Counted from the stretch's first letter, positions 45,837 to 54,956 are shown. The stretch is 64,000 nt of DNA from Maribacter sp. ACAM166 (GCF_005771495.1 NZ_VAUW01000001.1:248001-312000), one strand, 5' to 3'. The notes: generated by a model from the letters alone, not told the origin. Translations and numbers: made by a program.

Positions 45837-47350
45837 TTAGTTGTGTCCTACTAATTCAAATAGTTCTTTATCTAGTTGTGATTTTACCTCACAGGTGACA
45901 TCAAAATGCATCGTGGCAGTATTCGTAGTATTGTAGGTAGGCCAATCTCGAATATTTTTATAATTCGAATTTCCGGTTTTCGCAAAATTGATCCATGCAC
46001 CGCTCATTTGATTGGCGTTATCGATATTATCAAAAACAAAAGGAAGTTCCATGCAATGTAGTGCCTTGTGTTTACCATCGAATACTGGTGATTGCCCTGT
46101 AAATAAACACATAAAAACAGGTGCGCCACCTTTTAAAGCTGACTTTTTATTTGATTCTACTATCGCACCAGGTCTAAACATCGTATCTATATCCACTAGA
46201 TCTTTAGTATGCGTATCCTTTGGATAGGCTTTTTTAACCGCTTTTACATAAGCATTTGCGTGTCTTTGATATGCTACATGATGGTTTTTTCGGATGCACC
46301 CGTAAAACGCATATTGGCGAACGGTGAAAATTCATTCTTAGTTGTACCGATGATTAAGGGAATAATCTTTGATAATGCCAAAGCCTTTTTTGTGCCTAAT
46401 TGATAAGGTAGATTTGTACTATTGCGACTAGGTGCCCAATTAAGGCCAAATTCGATGACATGTTTCCCTTCTGATTTCATTTTTCCTGCTACCACCTTTA
46501 ATGCTTTGCTGCTCGCATCTGCCAATACTTCGAACGGAATATTTTAATGCTATCTACAGAATTTGCGTCTAGGCCAAGTATGTTCAAGGTCTCTTTAGCA
46601 ATAGCTTGGGTAGCATCTTTCTCCAACAGGGCACTTCTGAAAGAACCGCTTTGATTGATGGCTTTATGGAACAATCCTTTTGCTTTCGGCATCACCATAA
46701 GGGTGTTCACTTTCACGCTCCCGCCAGATTGGCCGAAAATGGTCACTTTGTTCTTCACCTATTCCAAGGCCTTAACCATATCTAAAATACTATTATTGGC
46801 AGAATGTTGGTACTTGTCACCGTAAGCCGATAGGTCTAGAAAACCTAGAACATTTAAACGGTGATTAATGGAAACGATCACTACATCACCCTTTTTAGCT
46901 AAATTTTCACCCTCATAGGAAGTACGTTCATGACAGGAGCCAGTAGTGAATCCACCACCATGAATCCAGAATAGTACGAGTCTCTTTTTGTTATCGGATA
47001 CATTCGGTGTCCAAACATGGAGGCTCAAACAATCTTCATTGGGAAAGCCCCAATAATGGTCGAAGACAAATTCAGATTCATCATGAATCGATATTGTCGG
47101 AGTAATCACTGGAGAAACAGGACCATACATAGTGGTGCTTTTTACACCGTCCCATGTTGTCGGATTTTCTGCCACTTCAGAACGCTTTGCCTCTGCGTAC
47201 TGAATTACCCTTGTAGGTGTGTATGTCGTTATAGATGTAACCACCTAACGGGCCATTTTCCGTTTCGATTACAGGAACCTGTATTCCTGTAAGGACCGCA
47301 TCTTGCCCAGAAATTGGAACGCTCAAAGTGATAACGGCCAGTACGGTCAT
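45837..47350 (-). pseudogene. Carboxylesterase type B pseudogene with at least four lesions
   Basis: Reading from ATG 47350 on the minus strand, the pieces assemble into one type-B carboxylesterase of roughly 500 residues. It has an N-terminal signal-like region, then NEDCLSLHVWTP, the oxyanion-hole motif WIHGGGF and the nucleophile elbow IFGQSGGS. The C-terminal part is FINFAKTGNSNY-like (WINFAKTGN). Lesions are a one-base insertion near 47213, a TAG where Trp is expected (near 46759), a one-base loss in an A-run near 46540 and another frameshift near 46276. The gene is dead. Confidence 0.85.
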
Positions 47351-47397
47351 TAGTTGAAAACAATATTTTATGTATGGTATATTAAACGGGTAACCGA

Positions 47398-48270
47398 CTA
47401 TTTAAAGCCTATTTCTTTAAGTCCCTCATGACTGATTTTAATAGCTTCCAAAGGCTTTAAACCATCAAAGGTCTTATCCTGTTCTACCATGTAATACTTC
47501 ATACCAGATAATATTTTGTTGTCCAAAATGTTTTTGAAGTTAATTGAGCCTTGACCTACAGGAGCAAATCTACCTTGCTCGTCCATATCCTTAACATGCC
47601 AGATTTTGAAACGTCCTGGGTATTTGTTGAAATATGCAATTGGGTTGGCTTCTGCTTTGGTTACCCAGTATAAATCCATTTGAAAGTTCACATATTTTGG
47701 ATCAAGATTTTCCAGTAGGTAATCTATCGGAACAATGCCATCTGTATTCTTTTTAAATTCAAAATCGTGGTTGTGGTAGAGCAATTTCAAACCCGCTTTT
47801 TTAGCTTTATGACCCAGTGTGTTCAATATTTTGGCCAAATCTTCTACAGAACCGTCCATGCCCATACCCTCTTTATTGACTTCGAACATACCCATTGGTG
47901 GCACAGGAATTACAAAATACTTGAATCCGGCAGTTTTTACATCAGCCATCATTTGGTCTGCATTTTCTAAGGTAACCGAACCTTGGTGGGTACTGATAGG
48001 TTTAAGCCCCATGGACTTAAGTGTTTTTTTGAATTCTACCGGAGTCATGTTGTAAAATTTCCCGTCCTGATAACCTGCAGCTTCAATATTCTTATATCCT
48101 GCATCGGCAACGGCTTGTAGGGTGGCTTTCGCATTTGTACCCATATCATCTCTTACGGTATAAAGAGCAAGACCACCAAGTTTAGTTTGTGCATAAGTCA
48201 TTACAGAACCACACATAAATGCGGTTAGTACGAAACATTTTAAAAGGGTTTTCATTATCGAGTTTTTCAT
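47398..48270 (-). CDS. Secreted sugar phosphate isomerase/epimerase-like TIM barrel
   Basis: A 290-residue protein with a signal peptide (ending VMTYAQ near residue 28) and the AP-endonuclease/xylose-isomerase TIM barrel. Landmarks are LGGLALYTVRDDMG, YKNIEAAGY, LLYHNHDFEFKK, NFQMDLYWV and FKIWHVKDMD. Several acidic and His residues at strand ends could bind metal. Despite the family name, secreted versions probably act on free or oxidised sugars such as 3-keto sugars. It follows the Nudix-type regulator by 39 bases, so the two may be one unit; the next gene downstream is the esterase pseudogene. Confidence 0.88.
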   Translation of the reverse strand: MKNSIMKTLLKCFVLTAFMCGSVMTYAQTKLGGLALYTVRDDMGTNAKATLQAVADAGYKNIEAAGYQDGKFYNMTPVEFKKTLKSMGLKPISTHQGSVTLENADQMMADVKTAGFKYFVIPVPPMGMFEVNKEGMGMDGSVEDLAKILNTLGHKAKKAGLKLLYHNHDFEFKKNTDGIVPIDYLLENLDPKYVNFQMDLYWVTKAEANPIAYFNKYPGRFKIWHVKDMDEQGRFAPVGQGSINFKNILDNKILSGMKYYMVEQDKTFDGLKPLEAIKISHEGLKEIGFK

Positions 48271-48309
48271 TGTTATTGATTTAAGTGTTGCTATTATTCT
48301 ATTGTAAAT

Positions 48310-49008
48310 TTATTTAAAACTATATAAGTAAGGAGCTTTGTGTGCTTTGCCTTGAAATAATTTTTCATGTCGTTCTAAAATATCAAGAGACAACATTTTT
48401 CTTTGAAAGGTGGTTCGTCTTAATTGCTGGTCTAAAACGGACTCAAAAACCAATTGTAATTGTTTCATCGTGAATTTTGAGGGTAAAAGGTTCATGCCAA
48501 TTAATTTTTCACTCAAATTGCTACGAAGAACCTCCAAGGCTTTTTCTGCGATTTTATTATGATCCATCATAAGCTTTGGCAATTCATCAATGGAATACCA
48601 GCCTATACTATCTGATAGATGATCCGGTTTGGGAGTAACCTCTTCATAATTAATCAAGGCATAGTAACCAACAGTAAGAAACCGTTCCAACATCCAGCGG
48701 TTCTCTTTGGTATCATCATTATTAGCGACCAACATACGTTTCATATGCTCAGGGTCTGCTCTGTTCACTTCGCCAAATATGTAAAATTGATCTAAGAATA
48801 CATTATCTAAGCCCGTACGATCCTTGACGCCTTGCTTTACGGCATCATCTAAACTTTGGTTTTCCTCAACAAAGCCACCAGGCAAGGCAAAAAGGCCCGT
48901 GTTCTGATATTCTAAAATAAGGATTTTAAGCAGGTTGCCATTGAAACCAAAGATGACGCAATCAAAGGAAAGGTTGGGTATGAAATTTTTATGTTCTGAA
49001 CCTTTCAT
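48310..49008 (-). CDS. NrtR-type transcription regulator with degenerate Nudix domain
   Basis: A 232-residue protein with an N-terminal Nudix fold (about 10-150) and a C-terminal winged helix (about 155-232; LLPSKFTMKQLQLVFESVL, then RRTTFQRKM). In catalytic Nudix enzymes the box reads G-x5-E-x7-REUxEExGU. Here the REUxEE part is QGVKDR (residues 59-64), so hydrolysis is probably lost and the domain senses a ligand, as in NrtR/AraR-type regulators. The gene precedes the secreted sugar isomerase, so regulation of sugar use is likely. The ligand is unknown. Confidence 0.85.
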   Translation of the reverse strand: MKGSEHKNFIPNLSFDCVIFGFNGNLLKILILEYQNTGLFALPGGFVEENQSLDDAVKQGVKDRTGLDNVFLDQFYIFGEVNRADPEHMKRMLVANNDDTKENRWMLERFLTVGYYALINYEEVTPKPDHLSDSIGWYSIDELPKLMMDHNKIAEKALEVLRSNLSEKLIGMNLLPSKFTMKQLQLVFESVLDQQLRRTTFQRKMLSLDILERHEKLFQGKAHKAPYLYSFK

Positions 49009-49103
49009 TAGTCGATTGGAGAAATTTTAAATGCCTTTTTCAAATAAAGCATAAATAACAATGCAATCAAAGGATTATTGTCGTAAAATGAGACAATAGG
49101 TAA

Positions 49104-49147
49104 AAAGTACTGATGTTGAATAGACACCTATTCAACATCAGTACTTT
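49104..49147 (-). terminator. Terminator with a perfect 20-bp stem after the pro-ablB operon
   Basis: 20-bp inverted repeat arms (49104-49123 and 49128-49147) surround an ACAC loop. On the minus strand the stem is followed by T residues (complement of A at 49102-49106), so it ends minus-strand transcription coming from ablB. Confidence 0.85.
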
Positions 49148-49240
49148 GATTAAAGATTTTTATACTAGAAACTGCTATGACCTTTTTTAGGTTACCTCAT
49201 TGTAATAGAATAAGGCGAGGAGCTTAATTAAGGCTGAGGT

Positions 49241-50098
49241 CTAGACTTGGTCATTTCCTTTGAAGTACCAAATATTCATACTCTCCATGGTATCGCGAAC
49301 CACACAATTATTTGTTAAAGTTCCTGCCAAAATAAATCCGTGTTTACTATACGTTATATTCAACCCGTATGAAGTTGCCCTAACCATGGCGTATACTGTT
49401 TTACAGCCTGAAGTTTTCATTTGTTCTTTAATATCCTGAACAAGAAAATAAGAGAGGTTTTGCCCGCGATAGTCTGGGTGCGTCACAAAATCTACTATTT
49501 CCATATTTGATTCATCTTCATGCATAGCTAAAATAGCAGAAACCAGCAGTTCTCCATTTTCAAAGAGCCCATAAAATTCATGGTTTAATTCTTTGAGCAT
49601 GGAAAAATGAGCTTTATCCTTTATTTGATTAGGGTGGTATTTATATGCTTTTTTGTGTAAGTCCTCTAACTGTTCAAAATCACGTTCAGAAAGTTTTTCG
49701 ATGGAGAGATTCACTGGCAATTCAAAATGAGAATCCGTACTAGGCTTATTTGCAGCAAGTGCTATGGTTTTGACCGTAGCGATTGTTTTCAGACTCTTTT
49801 CATCATTAGTATGCCGCTCTTTATTGATATAGTCTGCAAGAAAGTAGCCATCTATAGTGCCATTATAAAGACCGGGAATTTTGGCTTCTACCATAAAACC
49901 GTTCGACTTTAATACACCCATCGACCCTTCGGGTGCCTTGCTAAGAATTTTTTCATATTTATTCTCCTTTGCAAGGTCTTTCATTTTTGGAAGTAGCATG
50001 CCTAAATCAACCTTATTTGCTTCAGAGAAATAAATACGATTATGCATATTACCATGATATACCAAAGCACCATCTATGGTTTCTATTTTTTCTAACAT
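49241..50098 (-). CDS. ablB: Beta-lysine N6-acetyltransferase (AblB-like)
   Basis: A 285-residue enzyme that would acetylate beta-lysine to N6-acetyl-beta-lysine, an osmoprotectant. An N-terminal AblB-specific region (YHGNMHNRIYFSEANKVD) precedes a GNAT domain from about residue 140. Its acetyl-CoA loop is VDFVTHPDYRGQNLSYFL, and the end is YGLNITYSKHGFILAGTLTN. It begins 33 bases after proA on the same strand, so it is likely the last gene of a proC-proB-proA-ablB operon. Lysine 2,3-aminomutase (ablA/kamA), needed to make the substrate, is not in the window. Confidence 0.85.
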   Translation of the reverse strand: MLEKIETIDGALVYHGNMHNRIYFSEANKVDLGMLLPKMKDLAKENKYEKILSKAPEGSMGVLKSNGFMVEAKIPGLYNGTIDGYFLADYINKERHTNDEKSLKTIATVKTIALAANKPSTDSHFELPVNLSIEKLSERDFEQLEDLHKKAYKYHPNQIKDKAHFSMLKELNHEFYGLFENGELLVSAILAMHEDESNMEIVDFVTHPDYRGQNLSYFLVQDIKEQMKTSGCKTVYAMVRATSYGLNITYSKHGFILAGTLTNNCVVRDTMESMNIWYFKGNDQV

Positions 50099-50131
50099 TC
50101 ATTAGGATTTAGCTTTATGTAACTGAAAATT

Positions 50132-51331
50132 TTATTCACGAATTTGGCCATCACCAAACACATAATATTTGTTGGTGACCAATTGCTTTAGACCGAGAGG
50201 GCCGCGGTGGTGAAGTTTATCGGTACTAATCGCTAATTCTGCCCCTACACCCATTTGGCCGCCATCTGTAAAACGGGTAGATGCATTTTGGTACACAGCC
50301 GCACAATCTACTTCTTCCATAAATTGTAATGCTGATTCTTTATTAGAGGTCATAATGGTAGCAGAATGCCCACCAGAATTGGTATTGATTTTTTCAATAG
50401 CCTCGCTAAGGGAATCCACAGCGCCTAAACAACATTTCATTGCAAGAAATTCTTCTTTCCAAACTGAGGCATCTTCAATAAGATTGGCCCCTTCAATTAA
50501 ATTGTTTACATCTGCATCAACTAAAGTTTCTACACCTTTCACCTTCAATAACTTATAAAGGTCTTTTAGTTTTTCCTCGTAATTTTCAATATGGGAGCTG
50601 ATGAGGATTTTGTCCAATGCATTACAAGCTGATATTTTAGCTGTTTTTGCATTGAGAATTACTTTTACGCTTTTCTCCCAGTCGGCATCTTCATCTACAT
50701 ATAGAAAATTGTTACCACGACCACTTACAAGTACAGCGCAAGTGGCATGTTGCTTTACAAAGTTAATTAGTCGCTCACCACCTCTTGGCACAATAAGATC
50801 CAATTTTTCGGGCGGATTTTTCAAAAATGCTTGAGTTTCTTCACGATTCAAGGTTAATTGTTGAATGTACTCTTTTGATAATCCGTTTTCCTCCAAGGCG
50901 TTATGCCAAAGTTCAATAAGAATTGTATTGCTATGCAATGCTTCTTTACCTCCTTTTAAAAGTATCTTATTATTCGCCTTGAATGCTAAAACGGCGGCTT
51001 CAATAGTTACATCTGGCCTAGATTCATAAATAATCACGATGGTACCAAAGGGTGCGGTTTTATTGTTGATTTCAAGACCGTTGTCTAAAGATATTGTGGA
51101 GATGGTTTTGCTAACGGGATCCTCTTGCGACCTCACTTCTTGTATAGAAGCAATCATCCCATCAATCTTACTGTCCGTTACAATTAACCGGTCATACATG
51201 GCTTGATCTTCCAATTTAAAAAGATCTAAATCCTTCTTATTGGCATCAAGAATCGACTTTCGATTTTCATCCAAAATGCGTTCCATGCTATGTAATACGT
51301 TGTTCTTTAGTTCTGTAGATAGTAATTTCAT
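50132..51331 (-). CDS. proA: Glutamate-5-semialdehyde dehydrogenase
   Basis: The second enzyme of proline biosynthesis; it reduces glutamyl-5-phosphate with NADPH. The 399 residues show IVIIYESRPDVTIEAAVLAF, KGGKEALHSN, PRGGERLINFVK, the catalytic Cys region AKISACNALDKIL and the C-terminal RFTDGGQMGVGAELAISTDK and RGPLGL. The ATG shares one base with the proB stop (TAATG), so translation is coupled. Length is normal. Confidence 0.96.
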   Translation of the reverse strand: MKLLSTELKNNVLHSMERILDENRKSILDANKKDLDLFKLEDQAMYDRLIVTDSKIDGMIASIQEVRSQEDPVSKTISTISLDNGLEINNKTAPFGTIVIIYESRPDVTIEAAVLAFKANNKILLKGGKEALHSNTILIELWHNALEENGLSKEYIQQLTLNREETQAFLKNPPEKLDLIVPRGGERLINFVKQHATCAVLVSGRGNNFLYVDEDADWEKSVKVILNAKTAKISACNALDKILISSHIENYEEKLKDLYKLLKVKGVETLVDADVNNLIEGANLIEDASVWKEEFLAMKCCLGAVDSLSEAIEKINTNSGGHSATIMTSNKESALQFMEEVDCAAVYQNASTRFTDGGQMGVGAELAISTDKLHHRGPLGLKQLVTNKYYVFGDGQIRE

Positions 51332-52119
51332 TATACTTCTTCTTTATCTTCCAAGGTCACTTTTGTGCCCACGTTTTTTCCTTCTATAATATCAATTAAT
51401 GTACCCTCTCTTTTACCGTTAGCGATATAGGTAGGAATATTACTGGCTGCTGCCTGTTGGGCATAATCTAATTTAGAACCCATGCCTCCTCGTCCTTCAC
51501 CGGCTTTCTTATCGCTATCCTTAATAAATTCATCTAGGTTTTCCTCAGGATTTACATGCTGAATAAGATCACTACTGTCTGAATTTGGATGCCCGGTATA
51601 AAGTCCGTCGATATCCGTAAGAATGATTAGTTTATCGGCGTCGATGAGTGTAGCAATTAAACATGCTAGTTCATCATTGTCGGAAAACATGCTCATAGTT
51701 ACCGATACAGCATCATCTTCATTAGCGATAGGAATAACGCCTTCAGATAAAAGACCTTCTACACAATCAATCATGTTCTTTCTGTGTATCCCAGGCGTAA
51801 AATCTCTTTTGGTTGGGAGCACTTGCGCACATTTCATACCATAATCATTGAAAATATTATAGTAGTGACGCATCATACGAGGTTGCCCAATGGCAGAATA
51901 TACCTGTCTGCGCTGTGTGTCGTCTTTAATATTCGATATTCCTAAAACCTCTTTTCCCGCTATTACAGAACCAGAGGATACAAGTACGGTAATAATGTCT
52001 CGTTCATAGAGTTCGGCAATCTGTTGCACCAAATTACGCAATACCGGTCTCACGATTCGGTTGTCTTTGTTGGTCATTACATTAGTGCCAACTTTAACGA
52101 CAATTTTCTGTTTATACAT
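51331..52119 (-). CDS. proB: Glutamate 5-kinase (short form, no PUA domain)
   Basis: The first enzyme of proline biosynthesis; it phosphorylates glutamate and is normally inhibited by proline. The 262 residues cover only the amino-acid-kinase domain: VVKVGTNVM at the start, VLVSSGSVIAGKEVLG, VIPIANEDDAVS, ILTDIDGLYTGHP and GRGGMGSKLDYAQQAA. The C-terminal PUA domain of E. coli ProB is absent, as in other short ProB proteins. It overlaps proC by eight bases and proA by one. Confidence 0.95.
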   Translation of the reverse strand: MYKQKIVVKVGTNVMTNKDNRIVRPVLRNLVQQIAELYERDIITVLVSSGSVIAGKEVLGISNIKDDTQRRQVYSAIGQPRMMRHYYNIFNDYGMKCAQVLPTKRDFTPGIHRKNMIDCVEGLLSEGVIPIANEDDAVSVTMSMFSDNDELACLIATLIDADKLIILTDIDGLYTGHPNSDSSDLIQHVNPEENLDEFIKDSDKKAGEGRGGMGSKLDYAQQAAASNIPTYIANGKREGTLIDIIEGKNVGTKVTLEDKEEV

Positions 52120-52927
52120 TTACCTTTTCTTTACCAAGTTCAACTGCACGTTCAAAGGCTGCAAAAGCCGCTTCTTTTATTAATTCTCCTACATTATTGT
52201 TTTCCATTGAATCCAAAGCTGCACGAGTAGTACCGCCTTTACTGGCGACCATGTCCATCCAAGAATTTGGAGATAATTCATTCTGATTGAAAAGTTCGAT
52301 TGCACCCGTGAATGTCTGTGCTACTAAAACCTTAGATACATTTGGTGAAAAGCCCATTTTCATAGCGGCCTCCATCATGCTTTGCATAAAGTAAAAAACG
52401 TACGCCGGTCCACTTCCAGAAATTCCTGTGGAGGCATCAATGAAATTTTCATCGCTTACTAATACAGATTTTCCTGTAGTATCCAAAAGACTCTCTACTG
52501 TTAAAAGCTCAATTCTTGTGACTTCTTCAGAAGCTACAAAAGAGGTTAGTCCTCTACCAATTGAAGCAGGTAGGTTAGGCATAGCCCTTACGATTTTGGT
52601 AAGACCAGTAAGGTTTTTTATACTTTCCATAGTGACTCCCGCCATAATAGATATTATAATCTGCCCAGGTTTTACCAAAGGATTCAATTTGAGAAATACA
52701 CTCTCAGCATGATAAGGTTTTACGGCAATGAATATAATATCTGCCTGTGGAGCACATTTATTCAAATCGTCAAATGCATCAAATTGCGGATTTTCCCTCA
52801 GCGCTTCCAATTTTTCCTCTGAGGTGTCCAGCACCATGATATTTCTTTTCTTAAGTAATTTTGATTTAGACATGCCTTCTGCATACGTCAACCCCATATT
52901 TCCAGCTCCTATTACTAATATCTTCAT
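52112..52927 (-). CDS. proC: Pyrroline-5-carboxylate reductase
   Basis: The last enzyme of proline synthesis; it reduces P5C with NAD(P)H. The 271 residues have the Rossmann motif VIGAGNMGLTYAEGM, VKPYHAESVFLKL, SIMAGVTMESI, RAMPNLPASIGRG and the dimer/catalytic end GISGSGPAYVFYFM and VASKGGTTRAALDSM. It is the first gene of the proCBA-ablB run, overlapping proB by eight bases. A single operon makes the whole pathway. Confidence 0.96.
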   Translation of the reverse strand: MKILVIGAGNMGLTYAEGMSKSKLLKKRNIMVLDTSEEKLEALRENPQFDAFDDLNKCAPQADIIFIAVKPYHAESVFLKLNPLVKPGQIIISIMAGVTMESIKNLTGLTKIVRAMPNLPASIGRGLTSFVASEEVTRIELLTVESLLDTTGKSVLVSDENFIDASTGISGSGPAYVFYFMQSMMEAAMKMGFSPNVSKVLVAQTFTGAIELFNQNELSPNSWMDMVASKGGTTRAALDSMENNNVGELIKEAAFAAFERAVELGKEKVNV

Positions 52928-52970
52928 GAATTCGAATTATTTTATTGATTGTATTTGTTTGTGTTCGTGT

Positions 52971-53162
52971 TTAAATAAATAGCATCTTTTCAATAGCGTT
53001 GTTTTTCCGACCATAATACGTTTGCGTATAGGTGTGTAATTCTTTGATAGGTATTCCTAAAAAGTATTTTGTAATCGAAGTGACCTTTGAGTTTTTAAGT
53101 TCGGTTCTTGTTCGATATAATTCTTTGGTAACGCTTTGTCTTTTGATATAAATAAATTTCAT
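52971..53162 (-). CDS. Small basic protein, hypothetical
   Basis: A 63-residue frame, basic (many Lys, Arg and Tyr), with no signal peptide or helix of membrane type. I do not recognise a family. A purine-rich stretch (AGGAAAA) lies 14-20 bases before the ATG. It sits between the proline operon and the sigma factor gene, with free sequence on each side, which favours a real gene. A chance frame is possible. Confidence 0.45.
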   Translation of the reverse strand: MKFIYIKRQSVTKELYRTRTELKNSKVTSITKYFLGIPIKELHTYTQTYYGRKNNAIEKMLFI

Positions 53163-53300
53163 GTTGTAGTATTTTTCCTAGTAAAGTAACATATACTAAG
53201 CCAAGTCCTAATATGATGTGTTAAGCTTATGTTATAATAATTTAAAAAGGATACGTTTGTTGGTCTTAATAGCGTAATGACTTGAGAAATTAGATGTGAC

Positions 53301-54161
53301 CTATAAATACGCTCGTAATACTTCTGTGTTGGATTTACGACGTAATGCTCTAAGACCTTTATCTTTTATTTGTCTGACACGTTCTCTAGTGACATCGAAT
53401 ACTTCCCCGATTTCTATGAGACTCATTGGGGGTTGGTTTCCAAGGCCAAAGAATAGTCGTAAGACATCGCCTTGTCTTTCAGAAATTTTATTTAACGCTT
53501 GGTCAATATCCATTTCTAACGATTCGCTCATTACTTCTTTGTCTGGGCTATCGAGTTTTTTGGACTCTAAGACATTATATAAGGAGGAGGATTCACCCTC
53601 TTTAAAAGGAGCATCTAAAGAAACATGTTTTACAGAGGTTTTAATGGAACTTTTCACTTTAGAAACACTTATGTCTAGTTCAGATGCGATTTCTGTAGGG
53701 CTAGGTGCTCTTTGATAGGTTTGTTCCAAAGAAGAATAAACCTGATAAATTTTAGAATTTACAGCTATTTTATTTTGTGGTAATCGTATGACCCTAGATT
53801 TTTTTGAAAGCGCCTGTAGAATAGATTGTCTAATCCACCACACTGCATAAGAGATAAATTTAAATCCTCTTGTCTCATCGAAACGCTTAGCTGCTTTGAC
53901 TAAGCCGAAATTGCCTTCATTAATTAAATCGGTAAGACGTAATCCTCTATTTTGATATTGCTTAGCTGCTGATACAACAAATCTCAAATTAGCACTAACC
54001 AGTTTATCAAGCGCCTTTTGATCACCCTCACGAATTCTTTTAGCCAGTTCTACTTCCTCATCTGCAGTAATCAAATCTATTTTGCTTATTTCTTGAAAAT
54101 ATTTTTCTAAGGATTTTGCATCGCGGTTGGTAATTTGTTTCGTGATTTTCAGTTGTCGCAT
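53301..54161 (-). CDS. RpoD-like sigma-70 factor, probable second copy
   Basis: A sigma-70 factor of 286 residues with regions 1.2, 2, 3 and 4 but no region 1.1, like Bacteroidota sigma factors. It starts MRQLKITKQITNRDAKSLEK; I take ATG 54161 because this is the conserved start and the longer frame has no family sequence. Region 2 has VSANLRFVVSAAKQYQNRG and GFKFISYAVWWIRQSILQAL, and region 4 has VTRERVRQIKDKGLRALRR. Region 3 and the end (YSSLEQTYQRAPSPTEIASE) differ from the usual flavobacterial RpoD as I recall it. I therefore read it as a group-2 paralogue rather than the housekeeping factor; that is inference. Confidence 0.85.
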   Translation of the reverse strand: MRQLKITKQITNRDAKSLEKYFQEISKIDLITADEEVELAKRIREGDQKALDKLVSANLRFVVSAAKQYQNRGLRLTDLINEGNFGLVKAAKRFDETRGFKFISYAVWWIRQSILQALSKKSRVIRLPQNKIAVNSKIYQVYSSLEQTYQRAPSPTEIASELDISVSKVKSSIKTSVKHVSLDAPFKEGESSSLYNVLESKKLDSPDKEVMSESLEMDIDQALNKISERQGDVLRLFFGLGNQPPMSLIEIGEVFDVTRERVRQIKDKGLRALRRKSNTEVLRAYL

Positions 54162-54416
54162 AGAATACTTTTGGATTAATAGATAAAATAGCATTTTTAA
54201 GTTAAAATGCAAGGAAATTACTCGTTTTATGATTTATTTGACTATTTTAAAGGGTTTTTTGATATTTTTTGTTTGAAATTGTGATTTTTTCGAAAATATA
54301 AATAGCTGGTAATTAATTGTAATGGATGTTAATGCAAGGCCCTATGCATTACAATATATTTTTATACGCTATTTTAAGAACTAATCAAGTAGTAGTGATT
54401 TATCTAAACGAGAAGT
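54162..54416. other. Upstream region of the sigma factor gene
   Basis: About 255 bases, AT-rich, that should hold the sigma factor promoter on the minus strand. A weak inverted repeat (TGTAATG and CATTACA around 54320-54355) is the only structure seen. Confidence 0.4.
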
Positions 54417-54459
54417 AATTTAAAAAAGGGGATAGCGTCGCTATCCCCTTTTTTAAATT
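54417..54459 (-). terminator. Terminator after dps
   Basis: A near-perfect palindrome of about 20 bp per arm centred on 54438. It has a GC-rich top (GGGGATAGC) and A/T runs at the base, so it works on either strand. It ends the prx-rhodanese-dps transcript. Confidence 0.92.
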
Positions 54460-54469
54460 GTTATAAAAT

Positions 54470-54949
54470 CTAATCTTTATAGGCTGATAACATCCATACC
54501 AATTTTTCTTGCTGAACGATATAATCACTCATTAAAGAGACTGTACCTTCATCATTTGCTTCTGCTGCAATGGTGACAATGGCCCTTTCTTTTTTTAGAA
54601 GTATAGATAAGTTGTCAAGAATACAACTAACTGCCGTATCGCCGTCAACTACATTTTCTGTGGCTTTGATTTCTGAATGGTCTAAGTATTTTGAAAAGGT
54701 ATGAATAGGAGTGCCACTTAAGGTTAAAACGCGTTCTGCGATTTCATCGACCTTTACTAAGGCATCATTATAAAGTTCTTCAAATTTTAGATGTAATTCA
54801 AAAAAGTTTTTCCCTGTTATATTCCAATGAAACCCTCTAAGGTTCATGTAAAATAGTTGATAGTTGGATAGCAAGTCATTTAAATGATTAGCGATTTCCG
54901 TGGTACTTTCCTTATTTAATCCAATTTTGGATAAGTTTGAATTTTTCAT
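54470..54949 (-). CDS. dps: Dps-like ferritin (DNA-protecting, iron-storing)
   Basis: A 159-residue Dps that forms 12-mers, oxidises Fe(II) with peroxide and protects DNA. The ferroxidase motif is present: LRGFHWNITGKNFFELHLKF, then EELYNDALVKVDEIAERVL. The C-terminus ends WMLSAYKD, a length typical of Flavobacteriia. The start lies eight bases after the stop of the rhodanese gene, so the two are one transcript. Together with the peroxiredoxin this is an oxidative-stress set. Confidence 0.95.
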   Translation of the reverse strand: MKNSNLSKIGLNKESTTEIANHLNDLLSNYQLFYMNLRGFHWNITGKNFFELHLKFEELYNDALVKVDEIAERVLTLSGTPIHTFSKYLDHSEIKATENVVDGDTAVSCILDNLSILLKKERAIVTIAAEANDEGTVSLMSDYIVQQEKLVWMLSAYKD

Positions 54950-54956
54950 ATACTAT

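Noticed and set aside
46277-47244. Several short minus-strand frames taken as separate small genes
   Set aside because: Together they spell one carboxylesterase in order; they are fragments of one pseudogene.
49104-49147. The 20-bp inverted repeat as a regulator operator or transposon end
   Set aside because: Its place after ablB and the T-run on the minus strand fit a terminator; no second copy or target duplication is seen.
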